Shown here: positions 1-12,286 of the stretch, piece after piece
Numbering within the stretch: the first letter of the stretch is position 1
How the letters are laid out: each line of letters starts with the position of its first letter
NCBI GenBank assembly: GCA_009809945.1
Contig: WTPW01001275.1
Coordinates: 134,519-198,518, forward strand
Origin: Gigaspora margarita
Lineage: Eukaryota; Glomeromycota; Glomeromycetes; Diversisporales; Gigasporaceae
Direction: 5' to 3'
DNA: 64,000 nt
Program-made: the position numbers and the translations under genes
Notes under the pieces: generated by a model
What the model saw: only the letters and a program-made list of their open reading frames with translations
Database searches by the model: none
Told to the model about the DNA's origin: nothing

Positions 1-846
1 TTTAGCTATAAATTCTCTGGCCATAATTTTTAATACTTTTGGCGAAATAGTAGGAAAAGGTGGTGGTAAAAAATTCCGTGGAAAACATGCTCACCTTGTT
101 TTTTTACAGCATCTCTAATTCTAACAAATTGGTCTTTACAACCTGACATATAGCACCTTTAACATATATTAAATTTAAAACGTTGTCGATTTTGAGAATT
201 TTAGAGCTTACTGTTACATTATTTCCTCCCATTCTATCAGTCATTTTTTTGCTTTTAAAACCTTTACCAGGACTCTATCATAATAATCAAAGATTCACAT
301 ATAATATACATTAATAAATAAATCATGAACTAGATATGATTACAAATTTTGAGTGGGTCTACCTGATTTTGACCTGTAGAACCATCTGAACGATGGGATT
401 TTGAAGTCCCATGTGAAACAGACAAACCCTTGAAACCCCATTGTTTCATAACACCCGCAAAAACTTTGTCAATTTTGAAGAATTTTATAAATTAAGCTCT
501 TAAATAATTTAACAATAATTTGAATAAATATAAAAATTTGAAATTTCACGATGGATCTTGCAAATCTACATACTGTCCTGGAACAAAATAGGCATCCTTA
601 ATTTCTTAAATAATTCGTAAATAATTGGTTTTTTTTTTCACAGAATCAGCCGTAACTAATACGTAAAGGTCTAGCAGTAATCCCTTTTCTTACTAGCGTA
701 TTCTGTTCATTTTGGCGCTTTTTCCAATTGTAATTTCCATTTATCAATAGCGTCAGTTGGATTTGGTCTCAGAAAGTATTTGATAACACAGATCTTCGAC
801 GTTGATATCTTGTCTTATACCCTGGTCACTATATCAAGATCGCAGA
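1..846. other. gene-free AT-rich stretch
   Basis: I see no convincing coding region, RNA gene or clear repeat boundary here. Open frames are short and have no recognisable motif. Confidence 0.6.
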
Positions 847-918
847 GTTATACCCTGGGCACTATGTGTATAAGCGGAAATTTCATCTCCGCTTATACCC
901 AACTGCCCAGGATATAAC
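847..918. repeat. two-tier hairpin
   Basis: An outer arm GTTATACCCTGGGCA (847-861) pairs with 904-918 with one mismatch. An inner arm GTATAAGCGGA (868-878) pairs exactly with 888-898, around a 9-base loop. A related half-copy lies just upstream (about 815-831, ending ACCCTGGTCACTAT). It could be a very small foldback element or the remnant of element termini; no target duplication is clear. Confidence 0.7.
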
Positions 919-3900
919 TATTACGTGTCAACCCGTGTTGGTGAAAATTTTACTAATTGTGGAAAGACGTGTACTAATTTAACAACAAGAAATCTGTACA
1001 TACGTAACATGATTATTGCACCAGGTTTACAAAGTTTTAACAGCATTACTAGACTTTATGTACCCGCTCTGCGAAAGTTTTGGCCAACATTATTCACAAA
1101 ACAAAATTACATGTGATTTCAATTTCAGAAACTTAGGTAAAAATTACGCACAATTATTGTAAATTTCAACCCTATATCTGATATATGAAAGATTTATTTT
1201 ACTTATTACTTGTTCTATAGATAATTTTATTTTATAAATATCGGCATGTTCAATGTTATAAATTTCGTTTGAGTGTTTAGTGTGTCTAGTTTGTACGAAA
1301 ACTTATAGAAAAGAATGTTCTTGTCAGCCAATAAATTTTGACAAGAAATTAAAAAAAAGGCTCTAGAAATAAATTAGACTTTTCTAATGAATATATAAAA
1401 CAAGTAAGTGCTGATATTAAAAAAAGTTAGATATGGACAAGAATTTGTCGACTGGTTTAAAATTTTGATTTTATTAATATTTGTCGAAATGTGTTACTGA
1501 AATGTTTTGCATCCATGACTTCAAAACGTTTGAAAAACCAACTTTTAGAAAATCTAAGCCAATTTTTTGAAGATAAGCATTCTAAAATTTTTTTTTAAAT
1601 CACAGTACCTTATGAATTTTAATACTTATTTATCAGTTATGCTCTAAATCTATATTAATGACAGCAAATAATTTTTTTATTTTAAATTCATTAATTAATA
1701 AAGTTTTCCTATACTAATTTTTCGATTCCAAAGACGAATAAAAAGGGGATTTAATACATAAATAAAGTTAAAATATATTGCTATATAGCTGATCATCATT
1801 ATCTGTAAGACTTTTTCTTGAAAATTGTTATTTTCATTTGTCTCAAAAACATTATAGAAAAATAATGTCAGTAATTTTATTTAATTAACATAACCTTTGT
1901 GCCGCATGCAGAACTGTAAGTACTGTATATTGTAAAGGTCAGGCACATATTTTATGAAAATGCTCCAAGTTAACGGGAGACATTAAAAACTTATTTTTAT
2001 TTTTTTTTTAATAACGTTTAATGCTTTTTTTCTGAACTCGTCCTTGTCAATATTATGAACTAACAACCTTTTGCAATAAATAAACAACTTCATTGAAATT
2101 TATAGATGATAGTGTTGGTTCAAATGCTTACAATATTCATAAAAATTAAATCAATTTATCTGTTATGCATTTGAATTTAAATTTTTCTATTATGAATTTC
2201 TTTAGAAATTCTAATAAAATAGAATTTTGTTATTTACTACCAGTGGTATTCGCTACCAGAATTGCTATATCTCAAAACGTACTATAATTTGGGCGGGAGT
2301 TCTAAATATAAATGTTCAGAACCTCTAAAAATCTTATATCACTAAAATCTAGACCTTACACCTAACCTTTATTTTAGTATATAACTGCACCCTAACCCTA
2401 TATTTTTTTGGCCCTAAAATTGTATTAAAATTTAATAACTTGTATCGAATATCACTAATAGTATGTAGTAATTTTCAATTAAATATTCTCTTTATAGATA
2501 AATTATAGTTATTTAACAATAAATTGAATGCTTCTTTTGCGTCATTATCATCTTTTTCCTCCATATTTATTTATCCAAATCTTACATTAGAAAATTCCTT
2601 GCTTCATCAATTTTTTTATAACCTTTATAAATATCTTGATTACAACTGACCTTAGCAAATAAACGTAGTCCTAGGACATTATAATCTTCCATTTTTTTTA
2701 TACTTCTCAAAGTATTTCATAGCCAGAAGAAGCAGCTATAGCTTTAAATAACTTTGATCGATTGGAATGATATTTTGCTTTAGCATCTAAAAAATTCCCG
2801 ATATACTGTAGCATGGTCTTTTTTCTTCTTTAGTTGCAAAAGATTTAATGCGAACCCATTTTTTCGATACATTTTAGATTTTTACTGACAATCTATAATA
2901 TAAACTTGTTTTTTTTTTATATCAGATAGGCCATTATTATGTAGTATGCTAAAAGATTCAATTAGATTGTAATTTTTGTTTTTTATAATCGAATAAAATA
3001 ATTATACATCAATTAATTTGGGAATTCAATTATTGTCTATTGTGATTGTAAAATTAACTCAACCTTTTTATTTATTTGGTTTGATTTTAACCAACAAATG
3101 AAATGAATTAGAAAGCTTATTCCTTGCTGTATTTTGATTACCACAAAGTAAAATTTTAACAATCAATTAACAATAACAGTTGAAAATGGTTCAGTTGTTC
3201 GTGTGGGTAATTTTTTTGTCAATATGATGCGAGATGGAAGAATTTTTGATGTTACAGGTCTATTTGGAGCATATTTACATCTTTCCAACGGGGTTTTTCA
3301 AGAATTTTGTTATATGGATGTGCATATTCAAAAATATCATCTCAAGATATTTGAAAGTATCTAATAAGAGGTAAGCAGTTTTGTAAAGTAGTCTACAAAG
3401 ATAGAAAATTTCATGAGTCCAATCTTTAGAATCAGAAGGTAAGTTTGGATTTTGAGCAATACCCCACTTAATAACATATTTCCAAATCTTTATTTTTCCA
3501 ATTGTAACTATATCAGTATAATCATTGATATGACACAAAAATACCCATATTTTAATTCTGGTCATCCGTACCATACTAATCTGTTGTATAATATGGGGAA
3601 TTACAGCAGATCAATATGGTACCAGTATGGTACAGATTTTAGGATAAGATTTTATAGATAAGTAAAATACCCTTATTCCGTATCAGTATGTTATAGGGGT
3701 GCAAAATACCATTTTAAAATTCGTATCATACTGCTATATTATTAAGGTTTGGTTTTTTAGAATTGGTATTTACACCTAATACCAGACCGATCAGCTCAAC
3801 CATTACATACTGATTTTCTGTAATACCGAAAAACCCACTGAATCAAACGTTAGAAAGTTTTTATAATATTTGGGATTTTAACTAATTTTGGGTATAATAG

Positions 3901-4107
3901 TATAAAAATTGCTTAGAGACTATGCGCATGGTGCCCATCTCTAATACCATCCTACTTTACATCTGGAATTTCGGCCGATTCGGATACCCGAATTAAAAAA
4001 ACACAGATATTTTTCAGTGTCATGCTTAATTTTTTAGTTTCATTTTTTTTATCACTATCGTTATTTTTGAATTTCTTATTTTGGTATAGTTTGTGACACG
4101 GTTAGGT
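919..4107. other. gene-free AT-rich stretch with traces of old repeats
   Basis: There is no supportable gene. Around 3549-3790 the strings ATGGTACAGATTTTAGGAT and ATACCAGACCGATCAG, with recurring TACCAGTATGGTAC-like words, resemble parts of the inverted-repeat element at 6.17-6.65 kb, so a decayed relative probably lies here. Its boundaries cannot be set. Confidence 0.4.
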
Positions 4108-4242
4108 GATTAAAGCTTCAATCGAGAGATTGAAGTTTCAAGTGAGTGATTAAAACTCCAATCGAATGATTACAGCTCCAATCGAGAGATTGAAGCTCCA
4201 AGTGGGTGATTAAACTCTAATCGAGAGATTGAAGATCCAATA
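4108..4242. repeat. minisatellite, unit about 19-20 bp
   Basis: About seven degenerate head-to-tail units vary between GATTGAAGCTCCAATCGAGA and GATTAAAACTCCAATCGAAT. CAATCGAGAGATTG is itself partly palindromic. No coding frame runs through it. Confidence 0.75.
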
Positions 4243-4254
4243 GGGATTGGAACT

Positions 4255-4350
4255 GTTTAACCGTTTAAAAATTGCTCTATAGTTCCGGGCAAAATTATGT
4301 TGGTTGTGAGCCGGAATTATTTTAATGCCGGCCAAATTAAACGGTTAAAC
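4255..4350. repeat. short inverted repeat (GTTTAACCGTTTAA)
   Basis: GTTTAACCGTTTAA at 4255-4268 is matched in reverse complement at 4337-4350, followed by further GTTTAAACGATTAAACG words. The interior holds GCCGGAATTATTTTAATGCCGGC, also near-palindromic. This looks like a roughly 100-bp foldback sequence or an element terminus. Confidence 0.6.
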
Positions 4351-4970
4351 GTTTAAACGATTAAACGATTAAGAAAAATTTTAGGCGGATCCAATCCTTA
4401 AGCTCCAAGTGAGGGCTTAAAAAGCCCACAGAATTAAAGATATATAAGGGTATAATTCAGTCTGTGAAGGAAAGAACTAACGATTGTTAATAATTATGGA
4501 TAATATTTAGTATTATTGTAATAATCCGACGTATAGATTTTTCAGATAAAGAGAAACATATAACCTGTAATTATGTGTGTTAGTTTATTGATTTAAACCA
4601 TTTAACCTTAACCACTATTTGTTCACGATCGAAGCTAAATTGGTCCAAAACCCTATAAGCTCTCCCACTGGTTGTAACATCAGATATAGCTTATCGGATA
4701 AATGGATGACAATTGGAACTCTACTATTACTACTTAACATTACATCACAAATTTCAAGGGAACCCAATCACTAAAGATTAAACCAAAATTCCAGCAAAAA
4801 CTATTAGAACATTATTACACTAAAATGAAAAAGAATTGCTACACAATAAAATAGGAGTCAAAAGTTAAATTACCTATTAGCATTTTAGAATGACAACACT
4901 ACAACACTAAATCAACCAGAATATAAAAAAAATATAGATAACTAATCTCCCAGCGCATCAGTGATGGTAA
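4351..4970. other. gene-free stretch
   Basis: I see nothing supportable here beyond AT-rich unique sequence. Confidence 0.5.
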
Positions 4971-5063
4971 ATGACCTGAAATGACTCAAATGACCCAAAT
5001 GACAAATGACCAGTCATTGGGTCATTTCAAAAATCAAATGACCTGGTAAGGTCATTTGAAATT
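4971..5063. repeat. ATGACC-rich palindromic cluster, left copy
   Basis: The word (A)AATGACC and its complement GGTCATT occur eight or more times in 93 bp, arranged so that the cluster can fold on itself. A related cluster with inverted ends lies at 6021-6095. The two could be the ends of a ~1.1-kb element that contains the foldback at 5190-5492. Confidence 0.65.
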
Positions 5064-5189
5064 TTTTAATTTTATTTGTAAAAGATGTGATTGGCTTAGA
5101 GATTGGGCCCGGCACAAAATTCAAGTTCCGGGTTACCCTCTTGTTTACAAGATCATTACCAGGTCACAAAACGTTGTTGCTCAATTCCC

Positions 5190-5492
5190 CTGACACCACA
5201 ATGCCGACATGCTATTTCATCTATAGCACAATTTTTTGATAAAACATACATTCGACATTACATATTTTTGACAAGACAAGACATTTCCCCGACAATCATT
5301 TCTTCGACATAAAATTGTCCAGATTTAACATTAGGGTTGGCCTGATTTAGAGTTAATGTTGAATAAAATTATATGTCGGGAATAATTATCGAGGAGATGC
5401 CTTGTCTAAGGTTGTCGAATAAATGTAATGTCATATGTCCTATCAAAAAAATGTGCTGCAGATGAAATAGCATGTCGGCATTATGGTGTCGA
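5190..5492. mobile_element. foldback MITE with about 130-bp arms
   Basis: The left arm from 5190 (ACACCACAATGCCGACATGC, then ATTTCATCTATAGCACA) is matched in reverse by the right arm ending near 5492. The arms differ by scattered substitutions and small indels and leave a ~55-bp spacer (about 5320-5373). GACA words recur along both arms. No reading frame is plausible. The superfamily cannot be assigned because no target duplication is evident. Confidence 0.75.
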
Positions 5493-6020
5493 AATCGTAC
5501 CATAATCGTTACAAACTGTGTCATTTACTAATAACGAGAGTAACCCGAGTGACCCAGTTATCATTTATGAATTGACCAATCTACGTACTTTTGTGATAAA
5601 TATCATTATCCAGCGTGAAACTGGTTCTTAGCAACATATCAATATGACCATTTTTCTACAACTCTTGCTGTCTTGTCAATGACTTAGCTGACTGTAGCAT
5701 TTTTTCTGATATTTACTATTATCCATCATTTATTTTTTATTCGAATCGACTAAATAGAAAAATTTAAGCCTCATTTATTTTTCTTGTGCTGTTTTAGTCT
5801 GGGTACAACGATGGTATTAAAATATACTGGGTCTAATCTAAGTCTACTCTTAGGTGGTATTAATTGCAATGTTATTTGGAATATCTTATTTTACATTGAT
5901 TTGTAAAATGTTAACCCGGTCACCCAGGTAGCAATAGTTATGACGTTATACGGGTCACCTGTATAATTTATTTCAAGCATTACACAGGTTTTGTGACCAA
6001 TAGGGTTTCAATTCTATATG
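5493..6020. other. gene-free stretch
   Basis: AT-rich sequence with no coding or repeat structure that I can support. Confidence 0.5.
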
Positions 6021-6095
6021 GGAAATGACCTAATGACCTTAATGACCCTGGTCATTTGGAAATGACCGTAGTCACTTGGTCACGAGTCATTTCCC
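6021..6095. repeat. ATGACC-rich palindromic cluster, right copy
   Basis: GGAAATGACCTAATGACC at the left and GAGTCATTTCCC at the right make this cluster self-complementary at its ends. It shares the ATGACC/GGTCAT vocabulary of 4971-5063 but is not a simple copy. Confidence 0.6.
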
Positions 6096-6170
6096 AAAAT
6101 TTGAGCATGGCTTGTTACTGTATTATGGATGTTAATCAGTATTGTTATCTTTTCATTTTATTATTATGGT

Positions 6171-6652
6171 ATAGATGATCAGAAATGTATAATATGAGGA
6201 TATAAAATACCTATTTAAAATCATTATTGCTAAATTTTTAACCCATAATAATCACTTAGGTATTTTATGCCCTCATTCTAGATCGTGTGATAATCTGAAA
6301 ATCGAACCAAATAAACACCAGGATAATTAGATTCATCCGAGCATCAACTTGGTACACATTTTAGGATTGCGATTAATTGAATATTCGGCAATGATACTCG
6401 TATAATCATGTGATAGTCTAAAAATTGAATCAAATAATCGCAGTTTGCAAAATGTTGAAAATTAAAAGAAACTAATATGGTATAAATACCAGATCCAGTG
6501 TGAGGGTATAAAAACACTATTTAAATCCATACCATACCTTTATGTTATATTATTATTAAGGGTTAAGATATAACGATATCAAATTAGTATGGTTTTAAAT
6601 ATTATTGCTAAAAAATATAGTGATATCAGTATAAATTTCTGATCATCCTATA
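6171..6652. mobile_element. inverted-repeat element, about 480 bp
   Basis: GATGATCAGAAAT at 6174-6186 pairs with ATTTCTGATCATC at 6635-6647. Within the left half GAGGATATAAAATACCTA folds against TAGGTATTTTATGCCCTC (about 6195-6275), giving a hairpin inside the element. TA dinucleotides at both ends would fit a TA-inserting family, but this is weak in such AT-rich DNA. Confidence 0.6.
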
Positions 6653-7844
6653 TAAATAAAAATAAAAAATAAAAAAAGATAACGATACTGATTAAAATTA
6701 ATATTGTAAAACTGAACCTTTTTATTTTATTAAACTTTGATTCTTATTTCGCTTTCAATTTGTCACTTATTTTATTTTATTTTTTATTACGTTCTTTATA
6801 TTCTATTTCGAAATCTACAGTATTTCATAAAATAATATTCATAAATAAAAACTATACCGGTAACTATTTTAAAACAATTATTATATTTGAAATGTAAATA
6901 TTGGACTAAGATGAATTTATATGTGAATCTTAACGGCAAAAAATGCGTCTTTAAATTGGTTGAATGAATTTTAGAAAATATGAAAGACTTCCGTGCAGCT
7001 AACCGAACTATTCAGTGAAAGGCAAAAATTACTTTTGAGTGTATCCACAGTTATATTGTAGGAAAGCAAAAATTTTAACGTAAATAAAAAAAATTAAAAT
7101 AACGACAACAATAAAATGGGGAATATCGTAATATTTAAAAAGCAGAATTCCGGAGGTTGACTCCGAACTATCACATGGCACAACCGGTACAAATTTTCGA
7201 ATTGTGAATATTCGAATTTTTTCATCGAAAATTTTATATAAATATAATTATGCTTGAACATTGTTACGATTACTTACTAATCACGTTGAGATTGGCACCT
7301 GAGAACGACCTTGATTTGTGTTATAAATTTTTAACTATTATAAATTTATATTTATCGCTATGATTAGCATTTTCAAAGTCGTTTAAGTTAATATTTAGTT
7401 GCTCCGTTCTTGATTTTGCGTGATAGCACCGCACAAATACATAGTATTTGATCCTTAATTTAAAATGAAAAATTAGCACATTAATTACTATCAGCTATAT
7501 TTGATATCTGAATCTTCAATTAATTTCCAGCACTAGAGCCTAATCATAAATTTTTTCTTTTAATATACCAAACCATGAAGCTTGCAATTCGACGTAAAAG
7601 AGCTAATATTTATGAAATATTAAAACTACAGTAATTGCAAATTAAAAAAGAAAAATATTTTACGACAGTGGAATTTATTTACTTGAATGTCAAAATTAAG
7701 GTCAGAATCCAAAACAAATAAACATTTTTAACTACAATACTTTATGAATGGTCAAGAACTCTATTACAGTGATGTTAGTTATTTAAGGGTAGGGTATCCA
7801 GATCATTTTTTTGATTGGTCGAATCATATAATGTTTACATGCAA
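6653..7844. other. gene-free stretch
   Basis: Only AT-rich sequence and a small hairpin (CGGAG..CTCCG near 7151-7166) are seen. Confidence 0.5.
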
Positions 7845-8193
7845 ATCATATGGGGTCTTTGCCTTGAAAATGACCCTACGGCACTATAAATTTTTTTTGA
7901 GTAAATCGTAAATAAAGATTGTGTAACCAAAACAACCCAAGCTATGATCTTCGCAAAACTTTTTTGTTATTGGATAAAATTGATGGTAAAATATTTATCC
8001 GCTATGTTGATCATTTACATTATATTCAACGTCAAATTTCCGGACTTCCATAACTCATTTTAATATTAAGTTAATCGGTTATAAAACTTGCACAAAATGA
8101 ACTTTGTGCTTCATAAATTAAGGCTTAACAAAAATCTCAATTTTGGTTTGGGGACCTCGGAACCCTATTTTCAAGGCAAAGACCCCATATGAT
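7845..8193. mobile_element. MITE with 27-bp perfect terminal inverted repeats
   Basis: Positions 7845-7871 (beginning ATCATATGGGGTCTTTGCC) and 8167-8193 are exact reverse complements over 27 bases, enclosing 295 bp without coding potential. Perfect terminal identity in decayed surroundings suggests a comparatively recent insertion. I could not identify a target duplication, so the family is open. Confidence 0.8.
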
Positions 8194-8560
8194 ACCTAGG
8201 TTGGGGCACGGTGTCCCAAGGCATGCCTTTTTCGCATGCCTTTAGGGCATGCCCATATCATGTGATTATTAATAGCTATTCATGTGATACAACTACATGT
8301 CAATTGGCACTATATGCTTAAAAATTATACGTATGTACGTATGATAGTAAAAAAAAAAAGATTTTAATTATAACAGTAAAAATCTAAGCGAGGTTATTTA
8401 ATACTTATTGTACGAATATATTAACCCTTTATTAATACGTTTATCAATTCACTTCTAGGCATAACTACAGTTACTTTATTAGCAGTTATCAATTGTAGGG
8501 CGAATATTTCAAATTTTATTTTATTTTAATATATATAGTGCATGCCCGGGCACAATCATT
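8194..8560. other. palindrome-rich gene-free stretch
   Basis: Three GCATGCC-type words fold on each other near 8220-8252, and another GCATGCCCGGGCAC palindrome lies at 8541-8553. No gene is seen. Confidence 0.5.
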
Positions 8561-8943
8561 GTTGGGAAATTAGTGTTCTCAGAGTTCTCATGGGAACACT
8601 ATTATAAATTTGTGAACAGTATAGATTTTTTACTGTTCACTATTAAAAAATTTTTTGAGAACAATAAAATAATAACATTGTTCTCATAAGTATATAATAA
8701 TTAGCTATATAATTTCATGCCAAACCAAAAACTAATAGAAATTCTTATTTAATTTTCATAGATAAGATTTCAATTTGCTATAGTAACTACTTATTTGAGG
8801 TTATACCTTATATTGATAACATTATATTGTTTTTTTTTTTTTTCTTTTTTTTTTTTAGTGAGAACAATAACCAATTGTTTGAGAACACTTGTAGCTATTA
8901 TACTGTTCTCATGAGAACAGTGTTTGATTCTGAAATTTCCAAC
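8561..8943. mobile_element. TGTTCTC-family MITE
   Basis: The ends GTTGGGAAATT (8561) and AAATTTCCAAC (8943) are inverted. Subterminally both sides carry copies of TGTTCTC/GAGAACA, including GTTCTCATGAGAAC near 8905-8919. The same subterminal motif marks the larger hAT-like element at 23423-25021, so the two are probably one family; subterminal arrays of this kind are typical of hAT transposase binding regions. The interior is poly-T and AT-rich with no ORF. Confidence 0.65.
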
Positions 8944-9214
8944 ACAATACGAAGGTATGCCTAAAAATTTCCTGTGCAGTTGATCTACAATTTATCTATT
9001 TATTATATCGAAAAGCTTTGCACGCATGTGATATATTATTGCTTGGAATATAACTGGCTAGTAATGCCAGATATCAAACTTTATTGAATAATATTATTGA
9101 GAATTTGCAGCATATATCAGCGTAATTGATGTATAAACCGAGATGTACAATACTCCCAGAAATGCAAACATAACCATGCTGGGGATTGCTGTCTGGTTTG
9201 AATCATGATGCGTG

Positions 9215-9352
9215 GCATCAGCTGGTGGTCTCCCACACTGCATAAAGCAGGCTGGCCTCATTTATTATTATTTGGATGCATCTGGATAGCGAGCACCAGA
9301 TATTAAGGCTTATTAGCATCAGCTGGTGATTTCCCACACTGCATAAAGCAGG
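9215..9352. repeat. pair of ~37-bp direct repeats 100 bp apart
   Basis: GCATCAGCTGGTGGTCTCCC followed by ACACTGCATAAAGCAGG (9215-9251) recurs at 9316-9352 with two differences. It is less AT-rich than its surroundings. No coding frame was recognised; the rest of 8944-9630 shows nothing else. Confidence 0.7.
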
Positions 9353-9630
9353 CAGCTTTTATAAGAGATTTAAGCTAGCACGAAATGGCAGAATCTAAGT
9401 AGATTCTGTGTAAATTCATATGGGTGGGAGGGTTTGGGTACAAACTTTGCTTCTAGCGAAGATGGCAGTTGGTCTGCTCATAGCATGCGTCTTTTTATAC
9501 TTGCCCCTGACAATGAAGACATTGTTGGCATTCTATTGCGACCCTAAATTAGGCAGCTAATTCAGATCTACTTATCTGATTTTATGTGTGATCTCTGTAT
9601 TCCCGATCAGGATTAAAGGTTGATCCTGGC

Positions 9631-10162
9631 CAGGAACACGTAAAAATTGTGAAAAGATTAGAAAACAATAAACCACAATTTTTATCGAATATCATATTAT
9701 AAAACAATTTTTGTTCTTATTTATGCATGGTACAAAAATTAGCAAATTTGATTGGTTAGTTATTTAATTCACCAATCATTTATTTGTGTAATTTCACGTG
9801 TGAAAAACATTGTGATAGTGATTTAAAAATTCATAGGCCAATACACCTATGAATTAATCAGTGTAGGGTGTTCTAAGTGATAATGTTCTACGTCCCCAAA
9901 AACCTTTTCCAACTTTAATTCTAACCCTAACATGAAAAATTTTGTGTTAAAAATTATATATATAAAAGTAGAAAAATCTATAAACATAATGAAAACATAT
10001 TATAGGTGCCAAACCATCATAGATACATTTTTATAAATATGATAAAAATAAATACTATTGTAATTGAAATTAGACTAAATTTTATATCGCAATAAAACAC
10101 ATTTTTTGCTATTACCCAAAACATTTTTTCCCATTACTCAAAACAATTTTTACGGGTCCCTG
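9631..10162. mobile_element. hAT-like non-autonomous element with exact 8-bp target duplication
   Basis: The ends CAGGAACACGTAAAAATTGT and ACAATTTTTACGGGTCCCTG are inverted with two mismatches. They are flanked by identical 8-mers ATCCTGGC at 9623-9630 and 10163-10170. An 8-bp duplication with CA..TG termini is the hallmark of hAT elements. The 532-bp interior has no transposase, so it would need one in trans. Confidence 0.85.
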
Positions 10163-10419
10163 ATCCTGGCATAACTGGATTGCCACTGGCATATCCCTGC
10201 GCTTAGCCATCTTTTCGATCTGTTGACTTACTGTGTAAGTCAACTTGAATAAAGCACAAATGTCTGTCTGTTACACTATCGACCAATCAGAAAACTCAAC
10301 ACAGTATTTTCTGTTTACTAAAATGGGTAGATCGTAGATTGAAGAAGAGTTAACCCAGTGATCATCACAATATCACATGATGATCATCACAACATCACAT
10401 GATAAGCATTCAGTCTAAG

Positions 10420-10766
10420 CAGAGACCCGTAAAATTTTTTTGAGTTATACAAAATCTTTATTTGCATTATTGCAAAAATTTGTATTATATAATTTGTAAT
10501 AAGATATTAACCTTATAATGATTTGTGATTTGTTTCAGAAAACATCAAAAATTTACTCAAAAATTTTGTTCTAACCTTGCTCGTCTTTATGTTCATTCAT
10601 TTTCTCTTTCAGAAACTTAATTCAGCACACTATCTGACATTATTAGCCAATCAAATTTATAGAATACTCGTGAATTTTACCTTTAGAAATTTGGTTTAAT
10701 TTGCATAATCAATCTAAGTTTTTATTAATTTGTATTAATTTATATACAAATTTTTACGGGTCTCTG
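10420..10766. mobile_element. hAT-like MITE
   Basis: CAGAGACCCGTAAAA (10420-10434) is inverted at 10752-10766. The flanking 8-mers AGTCTAAG and GGTTTAAG agree at six of eight positions. The termini resemble those of the element at 9631-10162 (CAG..ACCCGTAAAA), so it is a relative. No ORF. Confidence 0.75.
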
Positions 10767-10774
10767 GGTTTAAG

Positions 10775-11422
10775 CAGGGACAGGAAATAATATCGATTTG
10801 ATTTTGCAAAAATATTGATCGATTTGGTTAAAAATATCAATTTATATCGATTTACCCTGAATGACCAATCAAAATGCAGTATGCATATAACGTGATTAAT
10901 AAATAAAGACTTTTACTACTGATATAGATATCTGTTTTGGCTGTTTCTTTTTCTGAAACTTTCCAACACTTCGAGTTGTTCAAATTTTACTAGAGTAGAA
11001 TCGCCACCCAAAAAAGTTTCAAAATTACTTCGAAGTAAATTTTGTTTTGTTAGTTAGGGTTAGAGTCTTGTTACTAGATTGGGTTAGAAGTACTATATAG
11101 ATCAAAATTTTGCAAGGAAAATTTTTTACTAATGCTCAAAAGGCCCTTTTATAGGCTAAATTTTGAGCTATAAGCGATTTTTACGTTTTTTGAATTTTTT
11201 GATTGTGCTACATTACACCTGATTTTGAAATTTTAGGGTGGTGATTTTACCCCAATTTTCAACTTTCTATTGCCCGGCCCAAATTATATCTAAATTTTGC
11301 CTAAAATTCGTAATGTTACATGGCATTACAAATTGTAAAAATATATTGATTTACCTATGATTTGGCCTAAAAATATCATTTTATATATTATCGATGCAAG
11401 TCAATATTATTCCACGTCCCTA
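10775..11422. mobile_element. hAT-like non-autonomous element directly abutting the previous one
   Basis: It starts CAGGGACAGGAAATAATAT and ends ATATTATTCCACGTCCCTA, inverted with few differences. The flanking 8-mers are GGTTTAAG (10767-10774) and GGTCTAAG (11423-11430), seven of eight equal. ATCGATTT/AAATATCA words recur subterminally. It shares its left 8-mer with the right flank of 10420-10766, so both entered the same site or one landed at the edge of the other. Confidence 0.75.
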
Positions 11423-11532
11423 GGTCTAAGTTAGGGTTAGGTTAGGGTATTTTAGGCCAGTTTGGTTTAATTCTGGTAAACAAATTATGCCATTATATGC
11501 TTATCGTATGATTGTTGATCATTGGGTTAACT

Positions 11533-12088
11533 GTTCTTTAAGTGTCCCTACTGAAATATATATAACTTGCTGATCATTATAATACCATACTTGTGATTAT
11601 CTTATTGGTGTTAGTGCTCGTATCTAGATAACTCTTGATCTGAAAAGTTGTAACCTTTAACAAAATTTAATAACTGGATCCTATTCAAATAAAAGGATAA
11701 CGGTTATATCCGGATAGGATATTTATATTATAATGCATCAATCAAATAAAGCAACTCTATATTGTTATTAATATAAAAAAATGATTTATGCATGAAGTTT
11801 GTACTTTTGTACATCCTATTCTAACTTATGTATTTCAGATGTCATTAGTGGCCAGACAAAGAGATCTAGGCATATTTCGAAAATAAATAAGAGTTTAAAA
11901 AATCTTATTTGTATCAAAATTTTGAAATCAGAAAATGAAATAGGAGTGTTTAGAGACTCCCATTTGGCGAATAAGTAAAAATTTTTTTATTATGCAGATC
12001 AACAAACTATTTAATAATAATAAAACAATATACAAAAAAAAAATTTATAATAATGAAGATCATATAAATAAGTGTATCCAAATTTTAA
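11533..12088. other. gene-free stretch
   Basis: No coding or structural signal is supportable. Confidence 0.5.
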
Positions 12089-12286
12089 TTAAAAAATAAA
12101 TAAGATTTGTACTTCTTTTACTTGATAATAAATATGTCTTCTTGTTTTATCAAAATAAGATTTACGAATTTTAACTCTAAAACCCTTATTATTATAATGT
12201 TCCGTATCATTTCTGAATTTATATTGATTCTTAGTTATATAATGTTCTGCATCATTTCTGAATTTGTGTTGATTCTTAATTGGCAT
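12089..12286 (-). pseudogene. short frame with two 15-residue repeats, unknown
   Basis: On the minus strand an ATG-initiated 65-codon frame contains two tandem copies of a 15-residue unit (KNQHKFRNDAEHYIT and KNQYKFRNDTEHYNN), produced by a 45-bp direct repeat at about 12194-12283. The in-frame period and mostly conservative changes hint at a former coding sequence, but the piece is short and has no recognised domain. It may be a remnant of a larger repetitive protein or chance. Confidence 0.3.

Larger units (their letters stand above)
10348..11532. repeat. outer inverted repeat carrying two hAT-like insertions
   Basis: AGTTAACCCAGTGATCA (10348-10364) is mirrored at 11516-11532 with one mismatch, and GATAAGCAT near 10402 by ATGCTTATC near 11497. 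These look like the ends of an older foldback element whose middle was invaded by the two hAT-like elements at 10420-10766 and 10775-11422. The leftover host segment between 11431 and 11500 carries TTAGGG-like words, too few to call telomeric. Confidence 0.6.

Noticed and set aside
11431..11449. TTAGGG-like words as an interstitial telomere
   Set aside because: Only two or three imperfect units; such words (also near 46131 and 49199) are frequent in unrelated repeats here.
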